DNA from: Gilliamella apicola
GTDB taxonomy: Bacteria; Pseudomonadota; Gammaproteobacteria; Enterobacterales; Orbaceae
Length of the DNA stretch: 64,000 bases
Assembly: GCF_003202915.1 (NCBI RefSeq)
Contig: NZ_QGLP01000004.1
Location: forward strand, 62,001-126,000
Direction: 5' to 3'
The position numbers were made by a program, and so were the translations under genes. Within the stretch, counting starts at the first letter, position 1. Every line of letters starts with the position of its first letter. The notes under the pieces are model-generated. The model made no database searches. It was given only the letters and a program-made list of their open reading frames with translations, and was not told the origin of the DNA. Positions 38,785-49,822 of this stretch are shown in pieces.

Positions 38785-39489
38785 ATGTCATCTCCAATTA
38801 TTGTTGCAGTTGATTTTTCTGATACTAAGTCAGCATGGAATTTTATCGATCGAGTTGATCCCAAAGATTGCCGTCTTAAAATTGGCAAAGAATTATTTAC
38901 TCATGCTGGTCCTGATTTTATAAAAAAAACCAAACAAAAAGGATTTGATATTTTTTTGGATCTTAAATTCCATGATATCCCTAATACGGTCGCGAAGGCA
39001 GTTGCTGCCGCCGCCGATTTAGGTGTTTGGATGACCAATATTCATGCTAGTGGTGGCGTTCGGATGATGGAAGCAGCAAAAGATGCTCTTTATCAATATG
39101 GTAAAGATGCACCTATGTTAATTGCCGTAACGGTATTAACTAGCATGGAATCTACAGATCTTAAAGAAATAGGGATTAATTCATCACCATTAGAACAAGC
39201 AACAAGGTTAGCATTGCTTGCTAAGAATTGTGGGCTTGATGGTGTTGTTTGTTCAGCTAAAGAAGTACAAAGCTTTAGGACGCGACTTGGCAGTGAATTT
39301 AAATTAGTTACACCAGGTATTCGCCCTGCAGGATCAACCGCAGATGATCAACGCCGTATTATGACGCCTCAACGTGCACAAGCAGCCGGTTCTGATTATT
39401 TGGTGATTGGCCGTCCGATTACTCAAGCCGAAGAACCAGCTAAAGCATTGCAAGCTATTTTATCAACCCTTGATGTATCCAAGAGCTAA
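38785..39489 (+). CDS. pyrF: Orotidine 5'-phosphate decarboxylase
   Basis: A 234-residue TIM-barrel enzyme that converts OMP to UMP. Active-site pattern [14 protein letters not shown], with KIGKELF before it and [20 protein letters not shown] and [10 protein letters not shown] after it. yciH follows 5 bp later, as in E. coli. Confidence 0.97.
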   Translation: MSSPIIVAVDFSDTKSAWNFIDRVDPKDCRLKIGKELFTHAGPDFIKKTKQKGFDIFLDLKFHDIPNTVAKAVAAAADLGVWMTNIHASGGVRMMEAAKDALYQYGKDAPMLIAVTVLTSMESTDLKEIGINSSPLEQATRLALLAKNCGLDGVVCSAKEVQSFRTRLGSEFKLVTPGIRPAGSTADDQRRIMTPQRAQAAGSDYLVIGRPITQAEEPAKALQAILSTLDVSKS

Positions 39490-39494
39490 TAACA

Positions 39495-39815
39495 ATGTCT
39501 GATAACGCAATTGTTTATTCAACTGAACAGGGTCGAATTATTCCTAAACAGGCTACTAAGCCTCGTATTAAAGGTGATGGTATAATCCGTATTTCACGTC
39601 AAACAGCGGGTCGTAAAGGTAAAGGGGTATGCGTTATTGAAGGATTTGATTTGGACGATTCTTCATTGATGCAATTAGCCGCTGATCTTAAAAAGCGTTG
39701 TGGTTGTGGAGGCTCAGCCAAAGATGGCAAAATTGAAATCCAAGGCGACAAACGTGAACTACTTAAATCATTATTAGAAGATAAAGGATTTAAAGTTAAA
39801 CTTGCTGGCGGTTAA
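39495..39815 (+). CDS. yciH: SUI1/eIF1-like stress protein YciH
   Basis: A 106-residue protein with the SUI1 fold: RISRQTAGRKGKGVCVIEGFDL, LKKRCGCGGSAKDGKIEIQGD and LLEDKGFKVKLAGG. It resembles eIF1 and acts on translation initiation fidelity; its exact role in bacteria is not settled. Cotranscribed with pyrF. Confidence 0.95.
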   Translation: MSDNAIVYSTEQGRIIPKQATKPRIKGDGIIRISRQTAGRKGKGVCVIEGFDLDDSSLMQLAADLKKRCGCGGSAKDGKIEIQGDKRELLKSLLEDKGFKVKLAGG

Positions 39816-39836
39816 TAATTTATTGCCGATAAAATA

Positions 39837-39863
39837 ATAACGCCCTCTTAAAAAGGGCGTTAT
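39837..39863. terminator. Bidirectional terminator between yciH and tmaR
   Basis: An 8-bp stem AACGCCCT/AGGGCGTT with a short A/T-rich loop lies between two convergent genes. On the minus strand the tail is TATTATTTTATC. Confidence 0.75.
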
Positions 39864-39873
39864 GCGAAGAAAG

Positions 39874-40194
39874 TTAATTAGAACGGTAACCACGCATTTT
39901 TTTGCTGATTTCGCGTCTTTCTTTAGAGATTTCAGCATTCTTGATTATATAATCATCAACACGATCATCATAATCACTCTTCATGTTAGCAATAATAGCT
40001 TGCAGTTCTTCGTAAGTCATATCAGGTTTAATGTAATCACTTAAATTTTCAAGTAATAGCACACGCTTTTGGTTGTCACGAATTTTTTTTTCGTTATCTG
40101 AAATTTCGCGTTTTAACTTATTTAAACGGCGTGACAAACGAATGTATTCTAGTACATCTTGAAATGATGGTGCGGCTGATTTTTCCTTGTCCAT
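39874..40194 (-). CDS. tmaR: PTS pole-localising protein TmaR (YeeX, DUF496)
   Basis: A 106-residue coiled-coil protein. [42 protein letters not shown], and [21 protein letters not shown] match YeeX nearly residue for residue as remembered. In E. coli TmaR gathers PTS Enzyme I at the cell pole. It stands alone between convergent yciH and divergent accD. Confidence 0.94.
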   Translation of the reverse strand: MDKEKSAAPSFQDVLEYIRLSRRLNKLKREISDNEKKIRDNQKRVLLLENLSDYIKPDMTYEELQAIIANMKSDYDDRVDDYIIKNAEISKERREISKKMRGYRSN

Positions 40195-40502
40195 CGATAA
40201 CCCCTTATATCTAAAAAATGGAAAACGATTCTCAGTTAATTATATACCAATAATTTTTTAAGGTCATATTAAATATATTTTTATTGAAAAATGTTAAATT
40301 AAAATAATCAACCGTGTTTATTGTGTTTTGTTTTAAATCAAATTTTTTTAAGTAACAAACAACAATATTTTTAAAAAATTGCTAATCTATTTAATAAATT
40401 TTTCCAAATTGCGATAAAAATAAAAACAACTATTAAGAATTATTGCAAAGTATTATACAATGTGTCGTTAATTGAAAAAGAGTACCGAATGAGAGAATTA
40501 TA
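40195..40502. promoter_or_regulatory. Divergent region between tmaR and accD
   Basis: 308 bp of AT-rich sequence with long A/T tracts. TATACAAT near 40455 is a candidate -10 for accD. No ORF or structured RNA could be supported. Confidence 0.4.
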
Positions 40503-41393
40503 ATGAGCTGGATTGAAAAAATTCTGAGTAAAAATAATATATCGTCAGATCATAAAAAAGCGAATATTCCAGGAGGTGTCTGGACCAAATGTAGTAATTG
40601 TGAGCAAGTTATTTATCAAGCAGAACTTGACCGTAATTTAGAAGTTTGCCCGAAATGTGATCATCACATGCATATTCCTGCCCGCGTTCGCTTATATCGT
40701 TTTTTAGATGAAGGATCAGATGTTGAAATTGGTTCAGAACTTGCTCCTAAAGATATTTTGAAATTTAAAGATACTAAGAAATATAAAGATCGTTTGACTG
40801 CGGCTCAAAAAGAGACCCATGAAAAAGAAGCTATGGTAGTAATGAAAGGAACATTACTGGGTATTCCGGTTGTGGTTGCCTGTTTTGAGTTTGCTTTCAT
40901 TGGTGGTTCTATGTCATCTGTGGTTGGGGCTTTATTTACACGAGCGGCTGAACAAGCCATTGCAGATAAATGCCCGTTAATTTGTTTTTCAACAAGTGGT
41001 GGCGCTCGAATGCAAGAAGCATTATTTTCCTTAATGCAAATGGCAAAAACTAGTGCTATCTTAGCCAAAATGCAAGACGAAGGGTTGCCATATATTTCAG
41101 TTATGACCGATCCAACAATGGGAGGAGTATCGGCTAGCTTAGCGATGCTCGGAGATATCAATATAGCTGAACCTAAAGCATTAATTGGTTTTGCTGGTCC
41201 TAGAGTAATTCAACAAACTGTAAGGGAAACATTACCAGAGGGATTCCAACGTAGCGAATTCTTACTCGAAAAAGGGGCAATTGATATGATTATTCATCGT
41301 CGAGATATGCGCCCCAAAATTGCAGGTTTATTAGCCAAATTAATGAAACTCCCTGTGCCTTTTGATAATATCGTAAATGATGAGACTATTTAA
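40503..41393 (+). CDS. accD: Acetyl-CoA carboxylase carboxyltransferase subunit beta
   Basis: A 296-residue protein. The N-terminal zinc ribbon CSNCEQ...CPKCDHHM is followed by the crotonase-like carboxyltransferase domain ([60 protein letters not shown]). It forms the carboxyltransferase with AccA for the first step of fatty acid synthesis. folC follows 6 bp later. Confidence 0.97.
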   Translation: MSWIEKILSKNNISSDHKKANIPGGVWTKCSNCEQVIYQAELDRNLEVCPKCDHHMHIPARVRLYRFLDEGSDVEIGSELAPKDILKFKDTKKYKDRLTAAQKETHEKEAMVVMKGTLLGIPVVVACFEFAFIGGSMSSVVGALFTRAAEQAIADKCPLICFSTSGGARMQEALFSLMQMAKTSAILAKMQDEGLPYISVMTDPTMGGVSASLAMLGDINIAEPKALIGFAGPRVIQQTVRETLPEGFQRSEFLLEKGAIDMIIHRRDMRPKIAGLLAKLMKLPVPFDNIVNDETI

Positions 41394-41399
41394 TTAATC

Positions 41400-42671
41400 A
41401 TGCTAATTAAAACCCCTGATGCCATGTCTGATCTTGAGACATGGCTTTGTTATTTGGAGCAGTTACATCCTACTACTATCGATTTAGGACTTAACCGTGT
41501 TAAATTAGTCGCAGATAGGCTTGATCTTTTGCAACCGGCACCTTATGTTTTCACAGTGGCGGGGACTAATGGCAAAGGAACGACTTGTCGTACGCTTGAG
41601 ATGATATTACTTGCTGCTAATAAACGAGTTGGGGTTTATAGTTCTCCTCATCTATTGCGTTTTACTGAACGGGTTCGAATAAATAATCAAGAGTCAAAAG
41701 AACAAGATACCGTTGATGCATTTGTTGAGATTGAAAAGGCGAGACAAGATATCTCTTTAACTTATTTTGAATATGCAACATTAGCTGCATTATATCAATT
41801 TAAACATGCTCAATTAGATGTGGTGATTTTAGAGGTTGGTTTAGGCGGAAGACTTGATGCCACCAATATTATTGATGCTGATATCGCGATTATTACCACA
41901 ATTGGTATTGATCATGTTGAATATTTGGGAAATACAAGAGAAAGTATTGGTCGAGAAAAAGCCGGTATTTTTAAACCAAAAAGTATTGCTGTTGTTGGTG
42001 AGCCAGAAATACCACCCTCTATTTTAGATGTTGCTAATAGCGTGAATTGTCCTTTATGTGCTGTAAATAAAGATTGGTCTTATCAAAAAATTGATAATTC
42101 ATCATGGCAGTTTATATCTCCGCTAAAACAGTACAATAAATTACCTATTCCTAAAATACCTTTAGCCAATGCCGCTACTGCTATTGCCGCGCTAGGTTAT
42201 TCTTCTCTGTCAATCACTGAGAATCAAATCAAAGATGGTCTTGAAAAAGCAAGTTTAATCGGCAGATTTCAAACTATACAAACATCACCAATGGTAATTG
42301 TGGATGTCGCCCATAATCCTCATGCAGCTAGCTATTTAGCTAAGCAAATAGAATTCTTAAAGAATAAACAATCTCATATTGGCAAGGTAAGATTTGTTAT
42401 AGGTATGCTTAAAGACAAAGATATTAAAAGTACCTTATCGTTATTAAATGCTGACCAATGGTATTGTGCTTCACTTTATGGTGAGCGTGGATGTAATGCT
42501 GAGGTGTTAGCGCAATATTTACAAAATGATAGTCAAAAAAATATAACAACCTTTGAAGCGGTTTATGATGCATATCAAAAGGCCATGCAAGATGCAAAAG
42601 AAGATGATATTATTGTCGTTTGTGGTTCATTTTATACCGTATCTGCCGTTTTAAATGAATTAGGCAACTAG
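41400..42671 (+). CDS. folC: Bifunctional folylpolyglutamate/dihydrofolate synthase
   Basis: A 423-residue Mur-ligase-family enzyme: P-loop VAGTNGKGTTCRTLE near residue 60, the SSPHLLRFTERVRIN block, EVGLGGRLDATNI, GIDHVEYLG, and VDVAHNPHAA. It adds glutamates to folates. Placed between accD and dedD as in E. coli. Confidence 0.96.
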   Translation: MLIKTPDAMSDLETWLCYLEQLHPTTIDLGLNRVKLVADRLDLLQPAPYVFTVAGTNGKGTTCRTLEMILLAANKRVGVYSSPHLLRFTERVRINNQESKEQDTVDAFVEIEKARQDISLTYFEYATLAALYQFKHAQLDVVILEVGLGGRLDATNIIDADIAIITTIGIDHVEYLGNTRESIGREKAGIFKPKSIAVVGEPEIPPSILDVANSVNCPLCAVNKDWSYQKIDNSSWQFISPLKQYNKLPIPKIPLANAATAIAALGYSSLSITENQIKDGLEKASLIGRFQTIQTSPMVIVDVAHNPHAASYLAKQIEFLKNKQSHIGKVRFVIGMLKDKDIKSTLSLLNADQWYCASLYGERGCNAEVLAQYLQNDSQKNITTFEAVYDAYQKAMQDAKEDDIIVVCGSFYTVSAVLNELGN

Positions 42672-42683
42672 GCAAATGTAAGC

Positions 42684-43274
42684 ATGGAAACTAATCGAAA
42701 AAAGACTAAAATTGCTGTAAATAAAGTTAGAAACCAACTCGTTGGTTTTGCTACTTTTTTGTTAGTCGTTGCGATAGTTGCACCTATTATTATTACTGAC
42801 AAATCCTATTTGCATCCGTCTACCACACCGATTTTACAACCAGAAGTAGTTAATGAACAAAATCAAGATATTATTGCAAAAAATGAGTCTGTGATTAATA
42901 GAAGCTCGAATAATGGATCTGAGCAATTATATACTCCCGATTCATCACAATATACCAGCCCTTTAGCTACCCCCGAGAGTGTAGATGGTAATTTTGATAG
43001 CCCATCAACCCCAAATACTTTAACAAATCCTGAACAATCAGATAAAACTTATATGATTCAACTTGGTGCATTGAAAAATAAGAGAAAAATTGAAGAATTA
43101 GTTGCTTTGTTAAGATTAAATAATTATAACGTTAGCATTATTCCAAGCAATCCAGGGCAAGATCAATTAATAAAATTACAAGTCGGTCCTTATGCTAAAA
43201 AAGAGCAAGCTGAGCAGTTGATCAGTGATTTAAATAATTTAACCAAATTGAAAGGTGTGATTGTTACCAATTAA
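42684..43274 (+). CDS. dedD: SPOR-domain cell division protein DedD
   Basis: A 196-residue bitopic protein: a basic N-terminus, one membrane helix (LVGFATFLLVVAIVAPIII), an Asn/Ser/Pro-rich periplasmic linker, and a C-terminal SPOR domain (KTYMIQLGALKNKRKIEELVALLR, KLQVGPYAKKEQAEQLI). The SPOR domain binds denuded peptidoglycan at the septum. Order folC-dedD-cvpA-purF is conserved. Confidence 0.92.
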   Translation: METNRKKTKIAVNKVRNQLVGFATFLLVVAIVAPIIITDKSYLHPSTTPILQPEVVNEQNQDIIAKNESVINRSSNNGSEQLYTPDSSQYTSPLATPESVDGNFDSPSTPNTLTNPEQSDKTYMIQLGALKNKRKIEELVALLRLNNYNVSIIPSNPGQDQLIKLQVGPYAKKEQAEQLISDLNNLTKLKGVIVTN

Positions 43275-43341
43275 AAATTATTTTACTTTTTTATAAGTGC
43301 AGGAATTAAATAGAAATATTAATATAAAACTAGGAGTTATT

Positions 43342-43830
43342 ATGATGAATTGGATTGATTATACGATTATTGGTGTGATTGTTTTATCTGCACTGATTAG
43401 TATCGTTAGAGGTTTTATTAAAGAATCGTTATCTTTAATAAGCTGGGTACTAGCTTTTTTTATAGCCAGTCGTTTTTACATGTACATTACTCGTTATTTA
43501 ACTTATTTTGATAGTGATGTCGTTCGTATTGCGGTCGCTATCGCTATTTTATTTATCGCTACACTAATTGTTTGTTCAATTATTACTTATATTATTGGAC
43601 AATTTGTGCAAAAGACAGGCTTATCCGGTACTGATCGTGTATTAGGTGTTTATTTAGGTATAATAAGAGGTATCTTAGTTGTGGCGGCTGTGCTCTTTTT
43701 TGTTGATACCTTTACTCCATTATCGCAAACTTTAGAGTGGGAGCAATCACTATTAATTCCACATTTTCATGTTATTATTCGTTGGTTTTTTGATCTTATA
43801 CAACATTCGTCTTCATTTTTAGTTAAATAA
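43342..43830 (+). CDS. cvpA: CvpA family membrane protein
   Basis: A 162-residue protein with four membrane helices. The start at 43342 has TAGGAG upstream; a start 45 bp earlier is rejected. WIDYTIIGVIVLSALISIVRGFIKESLSLISWV is the typical CvpA N-terminus, and GTDRVLGVYLGIIRGIL lies in the middle. In E. coli it is linked to colicin V export and envelope tolerance. It lies 18 bp before purF. Confidence 0.93.
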   Translation: MMNWIDYTIIGVIVLSALISIVRGFIKESLSLISWVLAFFIASRFYMYITRYLTYFDSDVVRIAVAIAILFIATLIVCSIITYIIGQFVQKTGLSGTDRVLGVYLGIIRGILVVAAVLFFVDTFTPLSQTLEWEQSLLIPHFHVIIRWFFDLIQHSSSFLVK

Positions 43831-43848
43831 TTTTGAGGTAACTTTGGT

Positions 43849-45369
43849 ATGTGTGGTGTTGTTGGTATTGTAGGATGCAGTACAGTTAATCAATCTATTT
43901 ATGATGCTTTAACTGTTTTGCAGCATCGAGGGCAAGATGCCGCAGGAATTGTGACCATCGATGAACAAAATCGCTTTCGCTTACGTAAAGCAAACGGTTT
44001 AGTTAAAGATGTATTTCAAGAACAGCATATGTTGCGTCTGCAAGGTAATTTAGGAATAGGGCATATTCGTTACCCTACTGCCGGTAGCTCTAGTCCTTCT
44101 GAAGCGCAGCCTTTTTATGTAAATTCACCGTATGGTATTGCACTTGCTCACAACGGTAATTTAACCAATACTGAACAGTTACGTGATAAGGTATTCGAAT
44201 TAGCAAGGCGTCATATTAACACTAGCTCTGATTCTGAAGTATTACTTAATATTTTTGCAAGTGAACTTGATAAATTCCCGACTTATCCATTAACTGCAGA
44301 TAATATTTTTACCGCTATCAATCAAGTACATCAAATTATTAAAGGTGCTTATGCATGTGTTGCAATGATTATTGGACATGGTTTAGTTGCATTTCGTGAT
44401 CCATTTGGTATTCGTCCTTTAGTGATAGGTAAAAAAGTAATTGATAATCAGAAAACAGAATATATGGTTGCATCGGAAAGTGTTGCTTTAGATATTCTCG
44501 ATTTTGAATTTATGCGCGATGTAGAACCAGGTGAAGCTATCTATATTACTCAAGATGGACAACTTTTCTCCAAACAGTGTGCCAATAATCCTCAATATTA
44601 TCCTTGTATCTTTGAATATGTCTATTTTGCTCGTCCAGACTCATTAATGAATGGTGTTTCGGTATATCAATCTCGCATATTGATGGGGCAAAAACTAGGT
44701 CAAAAAATTGCTAGAGAATGGAAAGATATTGATATTGATGTGGTAATTCCTATTCCTGAAACATCGTGTGATGCCGCGCTTGAAATTGCCAGAATATTAA
44801 ATAAACCTTATCGTCAAGGATTTGTTAAAAACCGATATGTTGGTCGTACTTTTATTATGCCTGGCCAAGCGGAACGAAAACTTTCAGTAAGAAGAAAACT
44901 CAACGCCAATCGTATTGAATTTGAAGGTAAAAATGTCCTTTTAGTTGATGATTCTATAGTTCGCGGAACAACGTCAGAAAAAATACTTGAAATGGTGCGC
45001 TCGGTTGGCGCCAAAAAAGTCTATTTAGCCTCTGCCGCTCCTGAAATTAGGTACCCTAATGTATATGGTATTGACATGCCTGTGGCTAGTGAACTCATTG
45101 CTTACAATCGTTCTGTTGAACAAATTGCAACAGCAATTGGCGCAGATAAACTAATATTTCAAGACCTTTCAGATTTAATTGATTGCATTAGGGAACAAAA
45201 CGCTAAAATTCATCATTTAGAATGCTCTGTTTTCGATGGAAAATATATTACTGAAGGAATTGATGCTAATTATTTTGATGCTTTAGAGCACCATAGAGCA
45301 GAAAATAAAACTATCCCACCAAATAGAGAATCGGAAAATCTCGAAATTTACAATGAAGGTCAATATTAA
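43849..45369 (+). CDS. purF: Amidophosphoribosyltransferase
   Basis: A 506-residue enzyme for the first committed step of purine synthesis. Nucleophile Cys2 in MCGVVGIVG, glutaminase blocks [11 protein letters not shown] and [13 protein letters not shown], and the PRPP motif [17 protein letters not shown] in the phosphoribosyltransferase half. Full length, last gene of the accD-purF run. Confidence 0.98.
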   Translation: MCGVVGIVGCSTVNQSIYDALTVLQHRGQDAAGIVTIDEQNRFRLRKANGLVKDVFQEQHMLRLQGNLGIGHIRYPTAGSSSPSEAQPFYVNSPYGIALAHNGNLTNTEQLRDKVFELARRHINTSSDSEVLLNIFASELDKFPTYPLTADNIFTAINQVHQIIKGAYACVAMIIGHGLVAFRDPFGIRPLVIGKKVIDNQKTEYMVASESVALDILDFEFMRDVEPGEAIYITQDGQLFSKQCANNPQYYPCIFEYVYFARPDSLMNGVSVYQSRILMGQKLGQKIAREWKDIDIDVVIPIPETSCDAALEIARILNKPYRQGFVKNRYVGRTFIMPGQAERKLSVRRKLNANRIEFEGKNVLLVDDSIVRGTTSEKILEMVRSVGAKKVYLASAAPEIRYPNVYGIDMPVASELIAYNRSVEQIATAIGADKLIFQDLSDLIDCIREQNAKIHHLECSVFDGKYITEGIDANYFDALEHHRAENKTIPPNRESENLEIYNEGQY

Positions 45370-45820
45370 TTTTTTGATCTTCTACCCTACTATATAATAA
45401 CCATGAATGAATTTGAATTAGCAAGTTCATTCATGAATATTCTAGTCTACGATCAGCCTACTATCAGATTTTTTATTACTAAAAAGTAATATTTTTGCGA
45501 ATAACAAATAGTAATCCAATTTTTTCGTAGAAAAAAACCAAATATAAACATTTGATAATTATCAAAAAAAACTAGCCTTTACAAAAAAAATTAAAAAAAA
45601 CAACAAAACATTTTGCTAAATTACAATTATGTAATAAAATTCAATAGAATTTAACTATTTTGTAAAGAAGTTTTAATTGATATGCAACAATATTTAATAT
45701 TCCAAACGCATATCTAAAACACTAGAGTTAATAATAACAACTTTATCAACATTCCGGCAATATATGAGTAAATATAGTGTCTTGGTATTATTTGTTGGTG
45801 AAATATAAGGAACGACTAGG
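45370..45820 (+). promoter_or_regulatory. Upstream region of the inverse autotransporter gene
   Basis: 451 bp of highly AT-rich sequence with several A-tracts (45560-45610). Apart from the purF hairpin no gene or RNA is visible. The promoter of the adhesin gene must lie here. Long A-tracts before surface genes often attract nucleoid silencers, which is inference. Confidence 0.45.
45402..45435 (+). terminator. Possible terminator after purF
   Basis: A perfect 10-bp stem CATGAATGAA/TTCATTCATG with a 14-nt loop, 32 bp after the purF stop. The stem is AT-rich and the tail lacks a good T-run. Confidence 0.45.
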
Positions 45821-48517
45821 GTGAAAAAGAATTTTAATTTAGGCGTGATCCCAGCATTTGTAATTGCTACATTGAGTTGGAATTTTGCTTATGCAACTAA
45901 TACCCAACAATTAACAAATGCTATTGATAGCAATAAAATTATTGAACTGAAAAATGGCACAAAAGTTCGTGAAATGGTGAATAACCAACAACGAAGTTTG
46001 TACCAAATTGCATTATTGAGCAATATTTCGATTTCTGAGTTACGCGCCATGAATGCAGGTCGTTTCGATAAAAGAGATATAGTTAAAGTTGATGAGCGTT
46101 TAGTTTTACCTGAAAATTCACCTTTATTACCTGCGATTATTGCAAATAATGATAAAAAAGATAAATACGCAAATTTACCAACACTAGGTTCTGATGATAG
46201 TTATGATGTAAAAAAGGATAAAGATGCGTTAGCAAGTCAAGTGGCGAGCGTTTTGCAAACTCTTGCATCCCAAGATTGGAAAAATATTACTTCAGCAGAA
46301 AATGGTGGTATTGCAGGGCATTTGAAGAATAAAGGTAAAGATTATGCCGAAAATTATGTTAGGAATAGTATCAATTCACAAGTTATTCTTCCTGTTCGTG
46401 ATGCCACGCAAAATTTTTTAGGGCACTTAGGTACAGCACAGTTACAATTTGATTTAAGTGACAAGGCTGAATTGAGCAATGTCAACGTTAAATTATTTAG
46501 CCCTTGGATTGATACAGAACAAACATTGATATTTACCCAATTATCATTCCAAGAACATGAGAAAAATCGGCATATCGGCAACTTTGGTATTGGTCAACGT
46601 TGGGATGTAGCTAACAATAAATGGTTATTGGGTTATAACGTCTTCCTTGATCATGACTTCCAACGATCACATAATCGTTTAGGTCTTGGTATTGAGGCTT
46701 GGACTGATTACATGAAATTTTCTGCTAACTACTATAACCCGTTATCTAATTGGAAAGATTCAAAAGATTTTGAAGATTTTTATGAACGAGCAGCTAGAGG
46801 GTTTGATATTCGTTTTCAAGGGTATTTGCCTCAATATCCTCATTTCGGTGGATCACTTATGTATGAACAATACTATGGTGATAAGGTTGCTTTATTTGGT
46901 AAAGATAACTTACAGAAAAATCCTAAAGCGTTGACGGTTGGATTGGATTATACGCCGGTACCATTATTCACAATTAAAACCCAACATAAACGAGGACAAG
47001 GTGGTCAAAAAACGACATCAGCTGAGTTGACCATGAATTATCATATTGGAACACCATTAAAAGATCAGTTGGATCCAAATATGGTTCAAGCCGCGCGTTC
47101 TTTAAAAGGCAGCCGATATGATTTGGTTGATCGTAATAACTATATTGTTCTTGAATATAAAGAAAAACAAATGATTGTTGATTTAGGTCTGGAATCACTT
47201 CATTTAGTTGAAGGGTCAACTAATGCTTTATCTATAGGTGTTCGCCATGGTAAAGGAGTATCCAGTGTAGTCTGGTCAGGTAGTATGCAAGATATCGACC
47301 TTAACGGCGGTTTTTTATGTTCTGCGATAGGTACATGTACCAGTTCTACATGGTTAACGCCACCAGCTGATGTCAAAAATTGGAAAATTGTTGCACCTAA
47401 ATATTTGGATGGAAATGGTAACAAACTACAAACTAGTACTAACGGAGTTTACTCTCTAGCTGTGACAGTTAAGGATACTAGAGGTAAAACTGCAACGTCT
47501 AATTCGGTTTCATTTGACGTGTTACCTAATTTGGATATTCGTAAAGTAGGTGTCTGGGTAATTGATGAACTTCATAATCCATCAACTTATGTCGACAATA
47601 CCGCTGATGGTTTGACTTATGTAACACTATTAGCCAGTTTGGTCACTCCTTCAACGCCAACACAAAGTGGCAACTTTGGTGATGGATATGTTGGTTTTAG
47701 TGACCATTCATTAATGGAATCCATAGACAACACGTTTGGAGCATCAGTAGTTAATTTATGGACAGCAACAAGTAATGGTAAAAAAATAGCTTTAATTGAT
47801 GGTACGTCTGGTAATGTAAGAAGATGTCCTAGCTCAACTCGTTGTGTCATAGTTAAGTCTTTTGAAAAAGTCAAAATGGGCGAAAATGTTTCAGCCAATG
47901 CAGCAACCGGATATGGAGTTACCGCGCTTGGTGACACTTATACCATGGATGTTGCGTCAAACTTTAGTGGTATAGTTGATTTTTCAATTAATTTAAATGG
48001 TTATGGAACTTCTTTTAATAAAGCATCGGTTAATTTTGGCGGAGGTGAACCAGGTTACATTAAAGTTTATCGAGCCGATGGCACCTTAGTTGCCAAACAA
48101 AATGGATCTTATCTTAATTTAGAGCCAGGTATTGACGGTTGGACTGTTGGCACTGAATATTTTGTTAAGGCTTTCATTGATGATACCGAAACGGTGGAAA
48201 TTAACGATATATTTGTTCTTTGGTCACTCGTTGGCACTAATAGTTCGGCGTGTCCAAGTAACGTCGCAACTACTTTGCCTAGCTTTATTGAACAACCTAA
48301 TGGGCCGTGGTTTAATGTAAGTATGGGGCAGGAAGCGCATTATACCATCCCTGATAATTTGAATAGTTTCGCAACGAGAGGTACAAGTATAGCCCCTATC
48401 GCAGGAGCTGAAGACGGTGCTTTTGCAAATTATGATTTGAGCCAGCAAACAATATCACCAGCATGTGCTGGTGACCAAGGATTTAAATTACAAATTTCGA
48501 CGAAAAAATTAAATTAA
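45821..48517 (+). CDS. Inverse autotransporter adhesin (intimin/invasin/SinH-like)
   Basis: 898 residues from a GTG start (AAGGAACGA upstream). A signal peptide (to about ...NFAYA) precedes a periplasmic LysM-like segment (about 45-108, SLYQIALLSNISISELRAMN) that would bind peptidoglycan. An inverse-autotransporter beta-barrel follows (about 185-425: LFSPWIDTEQTLIFTQLSFQ, NFGIGQRWDVANNKWLLGYN, HNRLGLGIEAWTDY). Beyond it is an Ig-like passenger (to about 570) and a C-terminal region of about 330 residues with no repeats that I can see. The short passenger and the secreted partner next door resemble the SinH/SinI pair of Salmonella. Confidence 0.88.
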   Translation: MKKNFNLGVIPAFVIATLSWNFAYATNTQQLTNAIDSNKIIELKNGTKVREMVNNQQRSLYQIALLSNISISELRAMNAGRFDKRDIVKVDERLVLPENSPLLPAIIANNDKKDKYANLPTLGSDDSYDVKKDKDALASQVASVLQTLASQDWKNITSAENGGIAGHLKNKGKDYAENYVRNSINSQVILPVRDATQNFLGHLGTAQLQFDLSDKAELSNVNVKLFSPWIDTEQTLIFTQLSFQEHEKNRHIGNFGIGQRWDVANNKWLLGYNVFLDHDFQRSHNRLGLGIEAWTDYMKFSANYYNPLSNWKDSKDFEDFYERAARGFDIRFQGYLPQYPHFGGSLMYEQYYGDKVALFGKDNLQKNPKALTVGLDYTPVPLFTIKTQHKRGQGGQKTTSAELTMNYHIGTPLKDQLDPNMVQAARSLKGSRYDLVDRNNYIVLEYKEKQMIVDLGLESLHLVEGSTNALSIGVRHGKGVSSVVWSGSMQDIDLNGGFLCSAIGTCTSSTWLTPPADVKNWKIVAPKYLDGNGNKLQTSTNGVYSLAVTVKDTRGKTATSNSVSFDVLPNLDIRKVGVWVIDELHNPSTYVDNTADGLTYVTLLASLVTPSTPTQSGNFGDGYVGFSDHSLMESIDNTFGASVVNLWTATSNGKKIALIDGTSGNVRRCPSSTRCVIVKSFEKVKMGENVSANAATGYGVTALGDTYTMDVASNFSGIVDFSINLNGYGTSFNKASVNFGGGEPGYIKVYRADGTLVAKQNGSYLNLEPGIDGWTVGTEYFVKAFIDDTETVEINDIFVLWSLVGTNSSACPSNVATTLPSFIEQPNGPWFNVSMGQEAHYTIPDNLNSFATRGTSIAPIAGAEDGAFANYDLSQQTISPACAGDQGFKLQISTKKLN

Positions 48518-48617
48518 TTTTTGTTGTCGAAGATGGTTTATACTGAAACACCAATAAAAATGTTGTAGTTATAAGAATACAACATGTTAATTTATTAATG
48601 AAAATAGGAAGTTAAAC

Positions 48618-49697
48618 ATGAAAAATCTTTCAATTAAAAAAGTAGCGCTAGGCGTATTTTTAGCCGGCTATGCAGCAACTAGTGCCTATGCTGATTTTAG
48701 CCCAGTAAATACACATGCAACGATAAGGGGTAATGCACCGACGATTTATCATCCAGACGGTGTTCGTCAACGATTATTGACTGTTCGTATCACTAATGAT
48801 GAAGCTGGAACCACAGCTCTTGGTAACACAGTGCGCGCAAAAGTCGGAAATTATATTCATATTTTTTATAAATTAAAAGATAGCGATGGAGACCTTGATA
48901 CCGATGCAGACCACAGCGTAGCAAATTCATTAACTGTCTTTAAAAAAACGGCTAGAGACACAACTTGGGTTCCAGTCACTGTTAACGCACAAACTAGGAA
49001 CACTGGTGAAGACGGACATATCTATTTTCAAATCACATCGGAAATGGCTGGTGCACAAATCATTGGTTTTAGACTGCAAGAAGTTACTCCATTTGGTGAT
49101 CCAAAAGCAAATGAATGGTTGCAGGTTAGTAATATTTGGAATACAACCAATCTTGAGCCTGAACATAGTTCTAATGTTCCTCCCGTTCCAACCGTCGATA
49201 ATCATGGACCAGGTGATGCAGATGCAAACAACCCAACCGGTCCTATCGAATCAGATGCAACCAAATTGGGTATCTTTAAAGTAGATGCTGCTACTGGTAG
49301 TCCAATTTGGAATAAGAACCTAGCTGGTGATAGTGTTAGTGCAGGTACAACCGATCCTGCTTTAATTCCAAAATATGGCGATAAGTTAATTGCTGCTGTG
49401 TGGACGTTCTCTAATGCAAGTAATCCTAATAACTATCCAGACATGTCGATAGATACCGATCAATCATTAGCATACACCTTTACTTGGTCATTAAAAGGAA
49501 CTGCTGACGGGGTTGACGCGAATTCAACAGATAAAAATGTGCTTAATACCACTGCGCTTGGTGTAAGCACAGATGCAACTAATGGATGGGGGGTAATCCA
49601 ATTAGCAACTACTAACTCATATTATAGCTCTCTCAATGGTGGAGCGGGTTATAAAGCAGGTATCCAAGGATTCATGATTCAAGTTGAAGCACGTTAA
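48618..49697 (+). CDS. Secreted SinI-like autotransporter-associated protein
   Basis: A 359-residue protein with a clear Sec signal peptide ([25 protein letters not shown]). The mature part is acidic and Thr/Asn/Asp-rich, with no cysteine and two beta-rich halves (about 30-175 and 215-359) joined by an Asp/Pro/Asn linker ([19 protein letters not shown]). It starts 100 bp after the inverse autotransporter and precedes a strong terminator, so the two form a unit. The SinI assignment is based on context and on general shape; the sequence match is from memory and moderate. Confidence 0.6.
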   Translation: MKNLSIKKVALGVFLAGYAATSAYADFSPVNTHATIRGNAPTIYHPDGVRQRLLTVRITNDEAGTTALGNTVRAKVGNYIHIFYKLKDSDGDLDTDADHSVANSLTVFKKTARDTTWVPVTVNAQTRNTGEDGHIYFQITSEMAGAQIIGFRLQEVTPFGDPKANEWLQVSNIWNTTNLEPEHSSNVPPVPTVDNHGPGDADANNPTGPIESDATKLGIFKVDAATGSPIWNKNLAGDSVSAGTTDPALIPKYGDKLIAAVWTFSNASNPNNYPDMSIDTDQSLAYTFTWSLKGTADGVDANSTDKNVLNTTALGVSTDATNGWGVIQLATTNSYYSSLNGGAGYKAGIQGFMIQVEAR

Positions 49698-49718
49698 TGA
49701 TTTTAAAGAAACTAATCA

Positions 49719-49746
49719 AAACCACTCAATTGAGTGGTTTTTTTTA
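49719..49746 (+). terminator. Rho-independent terminator after the SinI-like gene
   Basis: A palindromic stem AACCACTCAATTGAGTGGTT followed by a run of eight or more T. It lies about 20 bp after the stop codon. Confidence 0.9.
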
Positions 49747-49822
49747 CTTAATCGTTAATGTACACTATTTATTATTATCTTGCTTCCATAAACTATTAAA
49801 AGTTAACTGGCTTAACCTAACT

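Noticed and set aside
46974-48448. Minus-strand open frames within the inverse autotransporter gene
   Set aside because: They are shadows of a continuous 898-residue coding region with signal peptide and barrel motifs.
49697-49822. Upstream extension of the YheU frame
   Set aside because: It would run through a strong rho-independent terminator, and the YheU family begins at the ATG at 49823.
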